Origin: Cheiracanthium punctorium | Taxonomy: Eukaryota > Arthropoda > Arachnida > Araneae > Cheiracanthiidae | Reading direction: 5' to 3' | Length of the DNA: 64,000 nucleotides | NCBI GenBank assembly: GCA_038373885.1 | Contig: JAWZYV010006201.1 | Location: 682,001-746,000, forward strand | Part shown: one piece after another, positions 10,671 to 21,838 of the stretch | Numbering within the stretch: the first letter of the stretch is position 1 | Layout: each line of letters opens with the position of its first letter | The notes under the pieces: generated by a model | What the model was told of the DNA's origin: nothing | The model's database searches: none | What the model saw: only the letters and a program-made list of their open reading frames with translations | Position numbers and translations under genes: made by a program

Positions 10671-11615
10671 GTATTTAATTTTCATTGTGATGATTTCCTC
10701 AAAAGATGTTTTTGTATGTACAGTGATATCTTGATATTGAGTGCTCAACGTGTGTGGTTCTTTAGATGTAAGCTATCTATTTGTGAAAGTTTAGAAACTT
10801 AATAAACAAAAGTGAAGTTATAGCACATGGCTGCCACCATATCTTTGGATTTTTTCTTTTTTTAATCATTGTATGTATACAGCTAAACCTCATTTAACAC
10901 CAAATTGAAGGGTAGCAAAAATGTTTTCATATTAACCAATAAAACAGCAAAATGCATTTATTTTGATTTACAAAATAAATCACTAAAACAAAGATATCAA
11001 AAATTTAAAAGATCTGTAAAGGAATATTATTCATTTTAAGTTAATCAGTTTTTTTATGCATAAAAGGCACATTTCTAACATCCCCATACAAACACACAAG
11101 CCTATATTCACACTGATACACGCATGATGATAACAGTATTTGTACTGTAATATTCTTATAAAATAAATGAATAAAGAGAAATAAAATGTTAAAATGTATT
11201 TACCTCTTAAAATTGGACTTAAAAATCCTTTATTGACTTTTTGGTTTGAATTTTTGCATTCTACATTTGTTTATAAAAGAATCCAATTTTTCCAAAGCAC
11301 AATTAGCATTTGCTTGTCAAAACAGGAACACCTGAACAGTTTTCAAAGACCCTGTTATTCCTTTAAAGGTCACAGAAGGGATTTTGCCTTCTACACCAGT
11401 CTCCATTTTATTCACTTCTTCCTCTTGTTTTCAGTTAAATCAGTGGAATCTCTCCCCCCCCCCCATTAAGTTCAATATTTTTTTATTATTTATTTATTTA
11501 TTTATTCTTTGTCTTAAATAGAAAAGTTTGTTTTCCTGCTCATATTTTTCAAGTTAATATGATGGGGGAAACTGTTTTTCTTCATCTTAAGCAAAATTTT
11601 GTGTTAAGAGTTTGA
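10671..11615. other. No recognised gene
   Basis: AT-rich. A C-run lies at 11455-11465 and TATT repeats at 11480-11505. A search for a next exon gave no convincing acceptor-frame-donor combination. Confidence 0.35.
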
Positions 11616-11616
11616 A

Positions 11617-11835
11617 ATCTAGAAATTTTTGAAAAATATGACTTCTTTAAAAAATCGACCAAAAAAATACTTTTCTAAATTATTAGGCGCCGGAGGTTTT
11701 AGAAGATGTAAATTGTTATGAATAAGACGTATGCAAAATCTGGAGAGGCTGTGACAGTTTCTAGGAGTTGCACATTGAGCTTGAAATCTTATAAATATCT
11801 GAAAAATATGCATTTTTTGGAAAAAAAATATGTTA
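11617..11835 (-). repeat. ~170-bp repeat unit, family D, minus-oriented copy
   Basis: Read on the minus strand it matches 15385-15560: both contain GATTTCAAGCT, CCTCTCCAGATTTTG or CCCCTCCAGATTTTG, and ACGTCTTATTCATAACAA. Single unit, next to the LINE fragment. Confidence 0.7.
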
Positions 11836-11865
11836 TGATTTCTCAAATACCAGTTACATTGGCCG

Positions 11866-12335
11866 TTAGGCCATTAAACTTCTAGCCTGCCAATAGTGCT
11901 GAAATCTACTGGAAAAATCTGTCAGTGCTTCACACTCGTCTAAATGTTCTGACGTCATTGGCCATCCACTATCACATAAAACACACAATGGCGAATCTGC
12001 TAGTCCAATGCGAAATAAATGATTCTGTAGACAGTCATGTCCCGTCAAAAGTCTAAAAGAAGCAACCGCAACTGTTCATGGTGGTCAGGAACAAAAGCTG
12101 GGTTTGTTGAGAGAACACCTCAAGGCTTGCCATCACAAGCTTGAGTGGCAAAATCCGTAAAGAAGTCTTTTGATATGTGAGTGATATCAGAAGCTTAATA
12201 GAATGGAGGCTTGCACTCATTTTTGGCTTTTGGAGAACTGCTGTCCCCCCACCTTTTGGCAAGCATATCTGCCTTTTCGTAACGTAGCAGGCTTCCTTGT
12301 GGTGCACCCTGGGTTATGCAAAATCTGCTACAGCT
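11866..12335 (-). pseudogene. LINE remnant: RNase H tail plus C-terminal zinc knuckle
   Basis: Reading the minus strand in two frames: the first part contains YEKADMLAKRWG, matching the last RNase H motif (usually GNEKADxLAK) of Jockey/I-group LINEs. It continues through DITHISKDFF to FVPDHHEQLR. After a frame change it gives TGHDCLQNHLFRIGLADS and then CVLCDSGWPMTSEHLDEC, a C-x2-C...H-x3-C knuckle that ends many arthropod LINE ORF2 proteins. The reverse transcriptase itself is not visible. The element is a dead 3' fragment. Confidence 0.7.
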
Positions 12336-12589
12336 TTGCCGCTTGCTGATGGCTCCTAGAGGAAAAAAATAAGTAGAAAGCAAAAATTATATTTTTTAAC
12401 GAATTACTCCCATTGAAAAATAGTCAGTAATGTTCACAGCTCTTTTCTAGCACAATCACGATCGTAACTACATTACCTCCTCATTGATTTGCCTGCAATC
12501 TGAATCCTGCCCATGCCAGCCCAAGCACCCAATTATTGAAGCATACGTTTTAATGAGTAATGTAAAGCCCGACTTCAAATCAAACCGTG

Positions 12590-13065
12590 GCATTTTTTGT
12601 CAAGTGTAATAATCTAGATCGTATGAAACCATCATCTGGTAGTTGGATAGACAAATTTCGTAGTGGCTGTTTGCTAGTGTGAAGTTGGCAAATACAACAC
12701 TTCAGAGATTTAGTTAGATTAGAGAACTGCATTTCTAGATTTTGGATGACGCTTTTGTTCTTTCCAGAATTTGATAATTCGCCACCACCGCTAATGCATG
12801 TGAAGGTCCCAAGATCAATGGATTTCGTGCCAAACTCTCCCAAATTTCCAGTGAAATTCTTAAAATCAGATGGTGACACATGGCCAAAGTATGTTGAACC
12901 AGGTTCCATTATCAGCGAGATATGTTCTTTGTGGCTAACACTTGGGCTTAATTTGCCATCAACAAATTTTTCTATGTATGTGGTTCTGTTCTTCCTCCTG
13001 TTAAAACGTAATCCAAAGAAAATTTTGAAGTATTTTTCCCGTTTTTTCTGTAATTCACAGTGAGT
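12590..13065 (-). pseudogene. Fragment of an unclassified arthropod transposon-type ORF
   Basis: The minus-strand frame contains LRFNRRKNRTTYIEKFVDGK, HKEHISLIMEPGS, YFGHVSPSD, then KSLKCCICQLHTSKQPLRNL. The order 'E-E-H-I, E-P-G-S-x-Y-x-G-H-V-x-P, then C-x-L-H-x-N-E-x-P-L-R-x-L' is one I recall from repeated uncharacterised proteins in arthropod genomes, probably transposon-encoded. I cannot name the superfamily. The expected C-D-G-T box is degraded to 'ISGGGELSNSG'. Confidence 0.45.
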
Positions 13066-13069
13066 CATC

Positions 13070-13985
13070 TGAGTCTTCCTGTAACTTTATATGGGGCAAG
13101 AATCAGTGGAGAAGGTGTCTGTCCATCTGCATTCCTTCCGCTTTCTAGATTGTGAAATAAAGTTGATACCAGAGTTGCTGCTTCCAAGTCCGTAATAACT
13201 TTGTGTTGCACACTTGTGAAAGTGCTAAGATTTTTATTCTAACTTGGTTGTTTGTGAACGCATTTCCCAAAGTGGCAGTAGATAGGCATTGAACATTTTC
13301 TTCAGTCTTTCGTACTTCTTTTTTGTTATTTTCTCTTTTCAAATCAATGAGTAAAATTGGAGACATACACTGGATATTGGAACTTTCACCGCTTTCTCCA
13401 ACAATCTCGAAATTTCTCTTTCCAACCTTTCAACTTTTCTCTCATTGTCCATAAACTTGTCTTCTTTTCAATTCCATCGATTGTCACATATCTAGCTTCC
13501 CTCTGGTCTGCCAGTTACTCCCGCTCTGTATTAAGTATGGACTTCTTTGAGCCACACCTGTTATCGGAAAAATCAGTATATTTGCAAGTTGCGATATGTA
13601 ATAGCTTGACATAGCTGCCATACCTCCCGATTTTTCCAGGAGACTCCAGAATTTCAGAACAATCTCCTGAACTCCCGAAAAGTTTATAAATCTCCCGAAA
13701 TTTTCCAAATTATTCCCATGTTTTATGTACTTATCAATTTTTGAAAAAAATTTACAGAACTTGTTAAATGCTAACGACAGTAACTGAAGAAACTTCGCTA
13801 TTGGCCGAATCTGATATTTCGTAATGACATTATAGCATGTAGAACGTAGCAAGCTTTCTTGCCGATCCCCCATGAATTTCCGAAAGATGACGGTTGGGAT
13901 TATCGATAACACTCCTCAGAATCGAATTACAGAGCTTCCCCCCCCCCCTCCACTCCACTCCACTCCACTCCCCAATCTAGCAGCC
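13070..13985. other. Repeat debris without clear coding
   Basis: At 13615-13700 'ccatacctcccgatttttcc' and 'ctcctgaactcccgaaaag' look like one end of a DNA MITE whose other end is not seen. A C-run and CACTC pentanucleotide repeat lie at about 13938-13972. ORFs across here show no motif. Confidence 0.4.
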
Positions 13986-13992
13986 TGGGATC

Positions 13993-14313
13993 ACTAAGAG
14001 AAAAATTAAAGATCGTCAAACAGAATATATTAACGACATTAAATTCAATAGAGAATCAACAGCCTTATCCCGCCTCGCACTAAACACCTCTATTACAATA
14101 GATTTCCAAGCAATATAAAAAATAGCCAATTTCAATAACCACACATACGCTTATTTACGAGAATCATTAGAAATATTAACAACAGAGGGCAGCATCAACG
14201 ACATGACGCACACTACCGTGGATGAAGCATGGAGTGACATCATGCGCAATAAGAACGGCACGAAGGAAGAGGAGGCGAGGAAGAACATCATCCTCACGGG
14301 AACGACAGACTGA
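13993..14313 (+). pseudogene. Possible Penelope-type GIY-YIG domain tail
   Basis: Frame one runs 13993-14118 with IKDRQTEYINDI, then STALSRLALNTSITIDF. After a one-base shift the reading continues FNNHTYAYLRESLEILTTEG to TGA at 14311. The order 'R...E-Y/H-I, then S-A-L-x-x-H/L-A, then I-D-F, then R-x-x-x-E-S-x-E-I' is that of the GIY-YIG nuclease at the C-terminus of Penelope-like elements. The GIY and YIG motifs themselves are missing. Assignment is from memory and could be wrong. Confidence 0.35.
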
Positions 14314-15384
14314 AGACGGCTGTGAGGATGGGCAGCCGAAATATATATCTCCGGAGGTCGTGATAATATTTTTATCAAATAACTATGGAATACCTCCGTA
14401 TTACATTTTAACCTTTTAATCTCCCTAATTTTCATTCTCCAAGGTTGGCAGCTATGCCTTGATAGGAAAGTTTCTCCCACTTTCTTCATAAACAATTCCT
14501 TATGTCTGTCTCTAACATAAGATTTATTTAGCTGCTGAATTTGCTCATGACCTTTACTATCTCTTGAATTCTTTGAATTGACACAGTGGGGATACTGGCC
14601 TTGATCCAAATTTCCTGTATTTTGATTGCCACAACTAAGGTTACTTCTCCTTCTGGTGGATCCTGCCCTTTATTCAGAATTTTTTCTTCTTAAGTAAGAA
14701 AATAGTAATATAGAAGTACGTCTCCTCGAATTGGTAACTTAGTACAAGGTAATTCTTGTGATATTCCCAGCAGTGTTGCCAGATCTTGTGACTTGCAAAT
14801 TTTGCTACTTTTGAAAGCATTATGCTACTAAATTTTAGGATTTGCGATTTTTCTACAACATTTACAACCAATGGCTGTGATGTCACTTTTGCGACATTTT
14901 GCTACTTTTCTAGCAACCTCTTGCTATTTTAGTTCAAAACTTTCTGGCAAAATTGATTCCCAGCTCTTCTGAGAACACAGATTTTGTTCCACATCTTGTA
15001 GCAGAGAGTTTCACTTTCTTCAAGATCATAGCAGTGCAAGGACCCCTTAGGTGTTTTTTTTTTTTTTTTAAAGACTAAACTGAAAACACCATCTGTATGA
15101 AATGCAAAATAAATTCCTGTTTCAACGAAATATCTCGTCAGGTTTAACTGAACGCATGTGCATTGCCATCACACAGCAGGCAAACTGGTGCTAGTTGTCT
15201 AGAGCCCCGTCTGCATACTGCACCTGATGAAATGACAGCATAACATGTGCATTGTATCAAATTATACGTCAAGCAATTTTTTGTGATTTACTGAGCTTCT
15301 CTGAACATCTTTTAACATACAAAAGGAACAAATTATTTTTAGCAAATGAAGTTTGCTTTCTACATATTATTTTCAAAATACATA
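14314..15384. other. No recognised gene
   Basis: Between 14770 and 14940 phrases such as 'gttgccagatcttgtgac' and 'ttgctacttttctagcaa' suggest a decayed MITE. A T-run lies at about 15053-15069. The remainder is unassigned. Confidence 0.35.
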
Positions 15385-15705
15385 ATTTTCAGATATTTAT
15401 AGATTTCAAGCTTGATGTGCAACCCCTAGAAATTGTCGTAGCCCCTCCAGATTTTGTATACGTCTTATTCATAACAATATACAACTTCTAAAACCTCGGG
15501 AGCCTGATAATTCAGAAAAGAATTCTTTTGGTTCATTTTTTAAAGAAGTCATATTTTTCAAAAAATTTCTGTATCTCAAGCTCGATGCACAACCCCAAAG
15601 ACGCTGTCGTAGAACATTCAAATTTTACACATGGTGTATCAATATCAATATACAACTTTTGAGACCTCAGTAGATAAAGATTTTGAAAAAAAAATTTTTT
15701 TTTCA
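15385..15705 (+). repeat. Two tandem ~170-bp repeat units, family D
   Basis: TCAAGCTTGATGTGCAACCCC at about 15406 returns as TCAAGCTCGATGCACAACCCC at about 15576, a period of 170. Both units contain GTCGTAG and 'caatatacaactt'. The unit length and the 'GATGCACAAC' phrase recall the ~173-bp monomers of element A. Confidence 0.7.
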
Positions 15706-16145
15706 ATCCACCCTAGTGTGCATGTTTATAGTCAGCATTTGTTACATTCTTATCTTACTTGAATGCATATTTAGTTCAGTATACTTTGCTTAGCACATTT
15801 TTATCAAATGCTACCTATGTTGCAATTAAGTATCACAATAGACATATTTAATGATATTACAGGAAAAAAAAATTTGATGTGTATATTTTTTACCTAATCA
15901 TTGCTTTCAAAGCAAAATATGTATTCTTGTAAGATTTCTTAAACGATAAATATTTAAATAAAATAAGTGCTATATTTTATCTTGTGAAAACAATATAATC
16001 ATCTGAATAATATGCATTTTGCTTGTTTAAATCAATTTTTAATTTCTTACTTACTGATCTACACTCCATTATGACTTACTCGAGATATTTAAAATATTAC
16101 ATAGTTTAAACCCATGAATAATAACTGAAAAATTAATGGTATACT
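15706..16145. other. No recognised feature
   Basis: Plain AT-rich sequence. Confidence 0.4.
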
Positions 16146-16492
16146 TAAAAAAAATGATGTGATTTTGTTACATAAATACAAATAGATTAATGTCAAGCTC
16201 TTCAAAATTTTGTCTATTTATAAGCTGCTCCATACAATGTAATAAACAATAAATCTGTATCAGTTACAAAACTTTCAGAAAAAATTCATAAAAATCAAAA
16301 ATTAGCAAGATGTGACACTGAAAATGTTTCCTGTGCAATTCCATGTTGAAGAATTTTTTCAGAAAGTTTTATAAAAGACACTGTTTTATTTATTGCAGTA
16401 CGTAGTGTAGCTAATTAAGAACCATTCTGAATTTTTTCGAGTCCCTGGTACAATTACATTAATTTGTGTACAAAGGCCATGAGGGAGATTTC
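16146..16492 (+). repeat. Dispersed repeat family R, copy 1
   Basis: Shares with 26280-26650 and 56022-56816 the ordered phrases 'tacaaat', 'caaaattttg', 'caataaatctgtatcagtta', 'tgtgcaattccatgtt' and 'gtccctggtacaatta'. No ORF. Confidence 0.7.
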
Positions 16493-17464
16493 ATTTCTTT
16501 GAAAATTACAATTTTCTTTTTAATTTTAAAATATTAATATTTGACTGCCAAATATTCAGCCATTCAGCCAAATTACTATTTGTTACATCCCTACTTAAAA
16601 CCTATGGTTGTAAATGCATATCATATTGTAAATTCATCCCTAAAATTGTTATTCACAGGTTAAAAGCTAACATTAGCATAAATGCTCATAATGGGTTTTG
16701 GATGACCCTTTTCTCCAATATGCATTTCTATAGAAATTTTGCAATTGTTGGAATTAAAAGAGAATCTCAAAATATTCAGAGAAAAGACTTCGCATCTTTC
16801 AATAATCCACAAGATAATAACGCAATGAATATGAAAGATCACGTAGAAGTCATTACTATGATGATTTCTAATTAGCATTTTAAGTAGTTAAGGCATTGTG
16901 AAATCCATGGTACTATGAACAGTCATTTTTAATAGAACTAGAACTAAATATACGAACATGATTTGACATAGGAGAATGGCATAATTTCACATTTAAAAGA
17001 GAACTTCAGCTTTGATTCTCAAAAATTAGCATTATTGAAAGACATAGTAGTTAATACAGTTTGAGATTTCTAATTATATAGTCATTTTATATCAAACTTT
17101 TTCTGTCTTCCAATAGAAAATTCAGTAGAAATTTACTTATATTTATAAAATTAAATACAAGAATTAATTATATTATTTATTGATAGTTTTAATTGATTTA
17201 TATATATATATATATATTTAATTTTTAATATTTTTTTATAATTGGATAGATCACATTGATTGTTTTAGCAACTATTTGTATCTCTCATTTGATGAACTAC
17301 TCTTGAATAACAAAGTTTTTTTAGTGCTTTCTTTGCCTTTACTTTTTTTTAATTAATAAGCTTACTTGCTATTATTATTTATAAATATTTATATACATTA
17401 AACAATTTGTTAATATTTTTAACTGCATGTTTTTTGATGCTGTTTCACAATTTCTTTACCTCTA
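16493..17464. other. No recognised feature
   Basis: AT-rich, with a TA dinucleotide run near 17200. ORFs are short and without motif. Confidence 0.4.
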
Positions 17465-17860
17465 CACTCCATAACAAAAAAGTTGACACCCCAAGAAGGA
17501 TTCGCCCGATTGTAATGAAATTTCATATGCAAAGACATTCGTACCGAACATACAAATGATTAAAATCTGAAGTCGAGTGAATGAATAGTGGAAGCGCTAG
17601 TGCATCGGAACTACACATTCAGCAGGTGCATATAAGGAGCAATTCTCGATGTGATGGTTAAAATTTCTGTTACATTTTGACTGTGATATCTTACATTGGC
17701 TGTAACAATGCCTCGCCAAAGGATTTGTGCTCATTACGAGCAGATGTCGGAGTTTGAAAGAGGTCGTGCGATTGGACTGAAATAGGCTGTTTGGATGAAT
17801 CGAAGAATTGCTCGATATCTGCATCGGAGTGATGTGGCTATTAGACGATTTTTGGCAATT
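17465..17860 (+). mobile_element. Tc1-like transposon, 5' part only
   Basis: Starts CACTCCATAACAAAAAAGTT after TA at 17463-17464. The start of a Tc1-type transposase follows at 17708. The sequence departs from the family after about 17855 and no right end is seen, so the element is truncated. Confidence 0.7.
17708..17860 (+). pseudogene. Tc1 transposase N-terminus, broken
   Basis: Begins at ATG 17708 with MPRQRICAHYEQMSEFERGR, an N-terminus typical of arthropod Tc1 transposases, where it opens the paired-like HTH. A TAG at 17783 interrupts the frame after GLK; beyond it NRRIARYLHRSDVAIRRF continues the HTH. The second HTH and all DDE residues are missing. Confidence 0.8.
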
Positions 17861-18173
17861 TTTGCAAAATCAACCTATTAAAACCTTGCTTTTTTCTTTT
17901 AAAAATAAATTTGTTACTATGTGTCTAATGGTGGCACCTGATGAGTGAATTAGTGCATACAAATATTCATTTTCATTTTATAATTTCTTTATGTTTGTGT
18001 TCTGTCATGCGAGTTTTGTGAGTAGAGTTCAAATGGTGTATCTATTTATTGTTTGATTTGTATTTGATTTTTCATTGGATTATTTGATAAATTATTTCTG
18101 AATGTAATATTTTTATAATTGAATTGTGTGACCGGATTCCCTATGTTGTAAGTTTTTCTTATGTTTCTTATAT
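17861..18173. other. No recognised feature
   Basis: AT-rich spacer between the Tc1 fragment and the solo LTR. Confidence 0.4.
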
Positions 18174-19101
18174 TGTTATGGATTTTGGGGGCAACCCACT
18201 CTTCTATGGTGTGTAAATTTGTATTCTAAGTGTCAAATAGTTAAATTTGGCATTTTGTTGCATGAAAATCGGTTAACTAGAATGTGAGGTATGGAGTTTT
18301 GAGTTTCCCCATTGATTAATATAGTGTTTGTTAGAAATATCGAGAGATATTAAAGTTAGAGCTTTGCTAACCTTACTTTTGGGGGCTTGTTTTTGGCACT
18401 AAAAAGGTAAGCTGATGTTTGGCACCAAAGGTACTTTTGGTGCCAAGCTTGGAGACTTTTTGGAAATTTGGTGGGATTTTTCCAATGGGGCTTGTGAAGT
18501 TAGTTTTCATGCATTAACATACATAGTAGCCTAATCTAATAACATAATAGCCTAATATTACTCTTCTATTATGCAATCAGAATAGAGTTTATTCTACTAC
18601 ATTCTGTGGATAGTTATTTCTGGAAGCTTCCCTAGTGTTCTTTGTAATCTATAAAAGCAGCATTGGTTGCCCAGTTCAGTCAGTTTACTGTTTTCTCTTA
18701 TGAGAGAGAGATGTAGATGAAAGCTTAAGGCTTTCTATTGACGCTATGGAAGTGGTATTATCACTTGTTTTAAAGTGCTGTGAGTAAATTCTGCATTACT
18801 GAGTCTTGAGGGACTGTTTATGATTTTCCTTCTATGTTTCCATTGAATTTTTGCCTGTGGTAGTGTTTTACTGTTTGTGAGAAATACAGCATTTGTGAAC
18901 GCATTTGTACTAAGCGAACAGTTATCAGCATGTTACTGGCTGATTGTGCTTGTGAATTTTGTGCAGCTGATTCCTTGTCAAAGTTCTGGAAGCAATAAAG
19001 TTCGTTTTCCATCCTGACAGGTGGACTCTTTACAAGAACTTTCTACGCCTACTTGACTTTAAAGCGAGGAACCCAGATATCAAGCAGAGTTTTCTGCAAC
19101 A
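18174..19101 (+). mobile_element. Solo LTR, copy 1 (TG...CA)
   Basis: Begins TGTTATGGATTTTGGGGGCA and ends TTTTCTGCAACA. It aligns along its length with 59633-60547. It has a TATAAAAG box at 18650-18657 and AATAAA at 18994-18999, in the order expected of U3-R-U5. Flanks are ATAT (18170-18173) and ATCT (19102-19105), a probable 4-bp duplication with one change. No internal retrotransposon sequence adjoins it. A degenerate GCCAAA block lies at 18420-18470. Confidence 0.7.
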
Positions 19102-19761
19102 ATCTACAAATTACAACTGATTTTTCAAGTAAAAAAAGACTGTTTCTTATCTAAATGCTTCATGTAGCTGTATGCTGTTGCATTCTTTATTTTGGACTAT
19201 AAACAGGATTCTTCTAAAATGTGTTATATTTTAGTTTACATGCATGCATTTTCTTTATTTGCTTAATCATGCATATTTTGAATTATTTGAAACTTGAATT
19301 TGTATTAGTAATGTGTTTTTATCTATTTTAGAAATAAGCTTACTCCTTTCTGTGGAATGATCCTATGACGAGAAACTTTCTATGTATAAAAAATAATTTG
19401 TAAATATTGTACATAAAATAACATTTTGTAATGTCTGCATTTTGTCAATAAAATTTTGTATCCAAATTTATTGTTTGTTTTTAAACAATGTTAGTAGAAA
19501 ATTTAGAAATGCTTTGGGAAATACCTGAATAGGTATAAATTTGAATTTTGTTCAAAACTCTCCTTTTCTGACTTATGTTGCTTCCCAGTATGGTTCTTTG
19601 AAAGGTCTACAGGGACCCAACGTTGAAACACACTGAGTTCTAGCAGAGCAGTCAAAAAACCATTCTGGGAAGTAACTGTAACATACCATATATTAATCTC
19701 GCAATATAAGCCGAGAGTGTGTTTTTTCTTCAAAAATTTACCCAAAATTCAGAACCCGTAT
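19102..19761. other. No recognised feature
   Basis: AT-rich spacer with small motif-free ORFs. Confidence 0.4.
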
Positions 19762-20332
19762 CAGGGTTTGAGCTGAGTTCAAAAGTTCTTTAGCATAAAA
19801 GCTAAAATCAGAAAAAAAGCTTTAGCAAGATGCTAAAATACCTGTAAATACAAGTTCACATAGCATTTTCGATGCCTTAATATAGTGTTTCATTTACATA
19901 TTAAATATTAAATGTAGGTGTGACACCTTTAAAGAAGTAATACACAGCAGTAAAAAAACAGTTTTAAAAATTGAAATGAAAATTAATAATTGTACTTATC
20001 ATCACTAAGAGAAACAAGTTTCATTTTAAGACAGTACAAGCCCAACATAACACATACTGAATATTGTTGAAATTTACAGTAAATTAAATGTCTTAGTTGT
20101 GATTTATATTCTTTTACAAGAAATATTATTTACTATATAAAACTGCATTATATCAAGCTTATACCACACTTTATCAGTTTTCAAGAATAAAGAAAATAAC
20201 AAAAAAAATATGTTTTTATTATTATTCAAAACAAAGGCTTTAGCAAAATAGCGAAAATGTCTTGTTTCATTTTCGCATTTTTGTATAGTCTTTTCGCATT
20301 TTGCTAAAAATGCGACCGTAGCGGAAACCTTG
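19762..20332. mobile_element. hAT-type non-autonomous element, copy 2
   Basis: Same family as 9306-10051: starts CAGGGTTTGAGCTG, ends GCGGAAACCTTG. Flanks ACCCGTAT (19754-19761) and AACCGTAT (20333-20340) agree at 7 of 8 positions, as expected of an 8-bp duplication. It lacks the internal duplication seen in copy 1. The minus-strand ORF through it has no motif. Confidence 0.8.
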
Positions 20333-20539
20333 AACCGTATATAAGCCGTGATTAAAAAAAAAAAAAAAATCCTGTGGCATTTAAACAGGTCACCTGGAAA
20401 ATTACTGGATCCATTTTTATGGAAAAAGTTCTCAATTTGGAAAACTCCAAATACGATTTGACATTGTTGAGAGTTATTCATTGTCTGTATTCATATGATA
20501 GTTGTAAATAATATATATATCATAAAATAGTCCAAGATC

Positions 20540-21660
20540 CCAGGGCCCCCAGACCTTACTTATTTTCTCATTCTCAAAATGAATACGATAGAGTAGTGTT
20601 AGTACATACAGTAAACGTATGCATACTTGCTAGCTTGGGCCGACGGCCAATTCTCAGGTACCACTTGCTACAGGTGCGTAAAAAAATACTAACTTTACTT
20701 ATTTTCTCACAGCTGATTTTTACGTATGTTTTAGAAAATGTCGTTAAAATTAATAATCAATACTGCCAGACACTTTCCAGCGGCTGCAACTTTTACCGGA
20801 TGCCTTGAAGCCCCCCAAAATAATGTAACTTTACTTATATTATCAGTCTTGATTTTTTATATGATACTCTGTGAACTATTTCAATACTTTTTGTAAGCTG
20901 CCAGACCATTCGGATGGGCCAAACATCCCCCATACACCCCTAAAGGGTCGCTAGGCATACGAGTGCAGTCGGGATAATTAGATAGCTTTGTAACAAATCT
21001 TTAAAATACTTATTATCAATAGTCTAATGGAAGTCTTCAGTAATAATTAAGTAATATTTTCACACTTGATTATAACGATAATTTTTTTACAAAAACAAAA
21101 AAAAAAAAAACACTTCAATGATTCTGCCATGATATTTTTTAAAACACTGCTATTTTATTCGAACGCATTATAACTGAAATCACAGCTCCACTGAATAGAC
21201 TTACTGACTCACTATAAAACCATTCCGAGATAAAACTTTTACCGCCATTACTCCAAGAAGATTAAAAAGTTCAAAATGATTAAAAATCACAAAATGCATA
21301 ATAACATCTACACTGTTTGTACGATCCGCTTGAATTTTTTCATAATTATACATAAAAATATAGAAAACAATCTGCACTACTTAAAAAAGCTTCAAGGAGT
21401 CTGGCGACAATTACCGCCCACAGAAAGTGTCTGGCAGTATTGATACAAAATTTGTAACAATATTCTATGCAAAATATGCAAAAATCAGCTGTGAGAAAAT
21501 AAGTAAAGTTAGTATTATTTTTATGCCCCTGTAGCAAGTGGTACCTGAGAACTGGCCGTCGGCCCAAGCTAGCAAGTATGCATACGTTTGCTGTACATAC
21601 TAACACTACTCTATCGTATACATTTTGAGAATGAGAAAATAAGTAAGGTCTGGGGCCCTG
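20540..21660. mobile_element. Foldback DNA element with ~275-bp inverted arms
   Basis: Left arm 20540-20815 and right arm 21385-21660 are reverse complements; both contain GGCCCAAGCTAGCAAGTATG or its complement and 'cagccgctgg'-like ends. The termini are CAGGGCCCCCAGACC and GGTCTGGGGCCCTG. AGATC lies just outside each end (20535-20539, 21661-21665), a possible short duplication. The 570-bp middle contains 'gcattataactgaaat' typical of Tigger TIR debris. No ORF. Confidence 0.75.
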
Positions 21661-21838
21661 AGATCTTGATCTAAAAGTTTAGCCTGGTATTTCACCAAAT
21701 AAGTTCTGTAAAAGTTAGGGAATCTTAACTGAGAAATTGTGTGGTAACCCACAAAAGCTGTGAGAAATTTTTTAATACTGTGAAAGTGTAAATCACCTAC
21801 TTTGATAAAAACTTAATTTGCTTGCAAGTAATTTTCTG

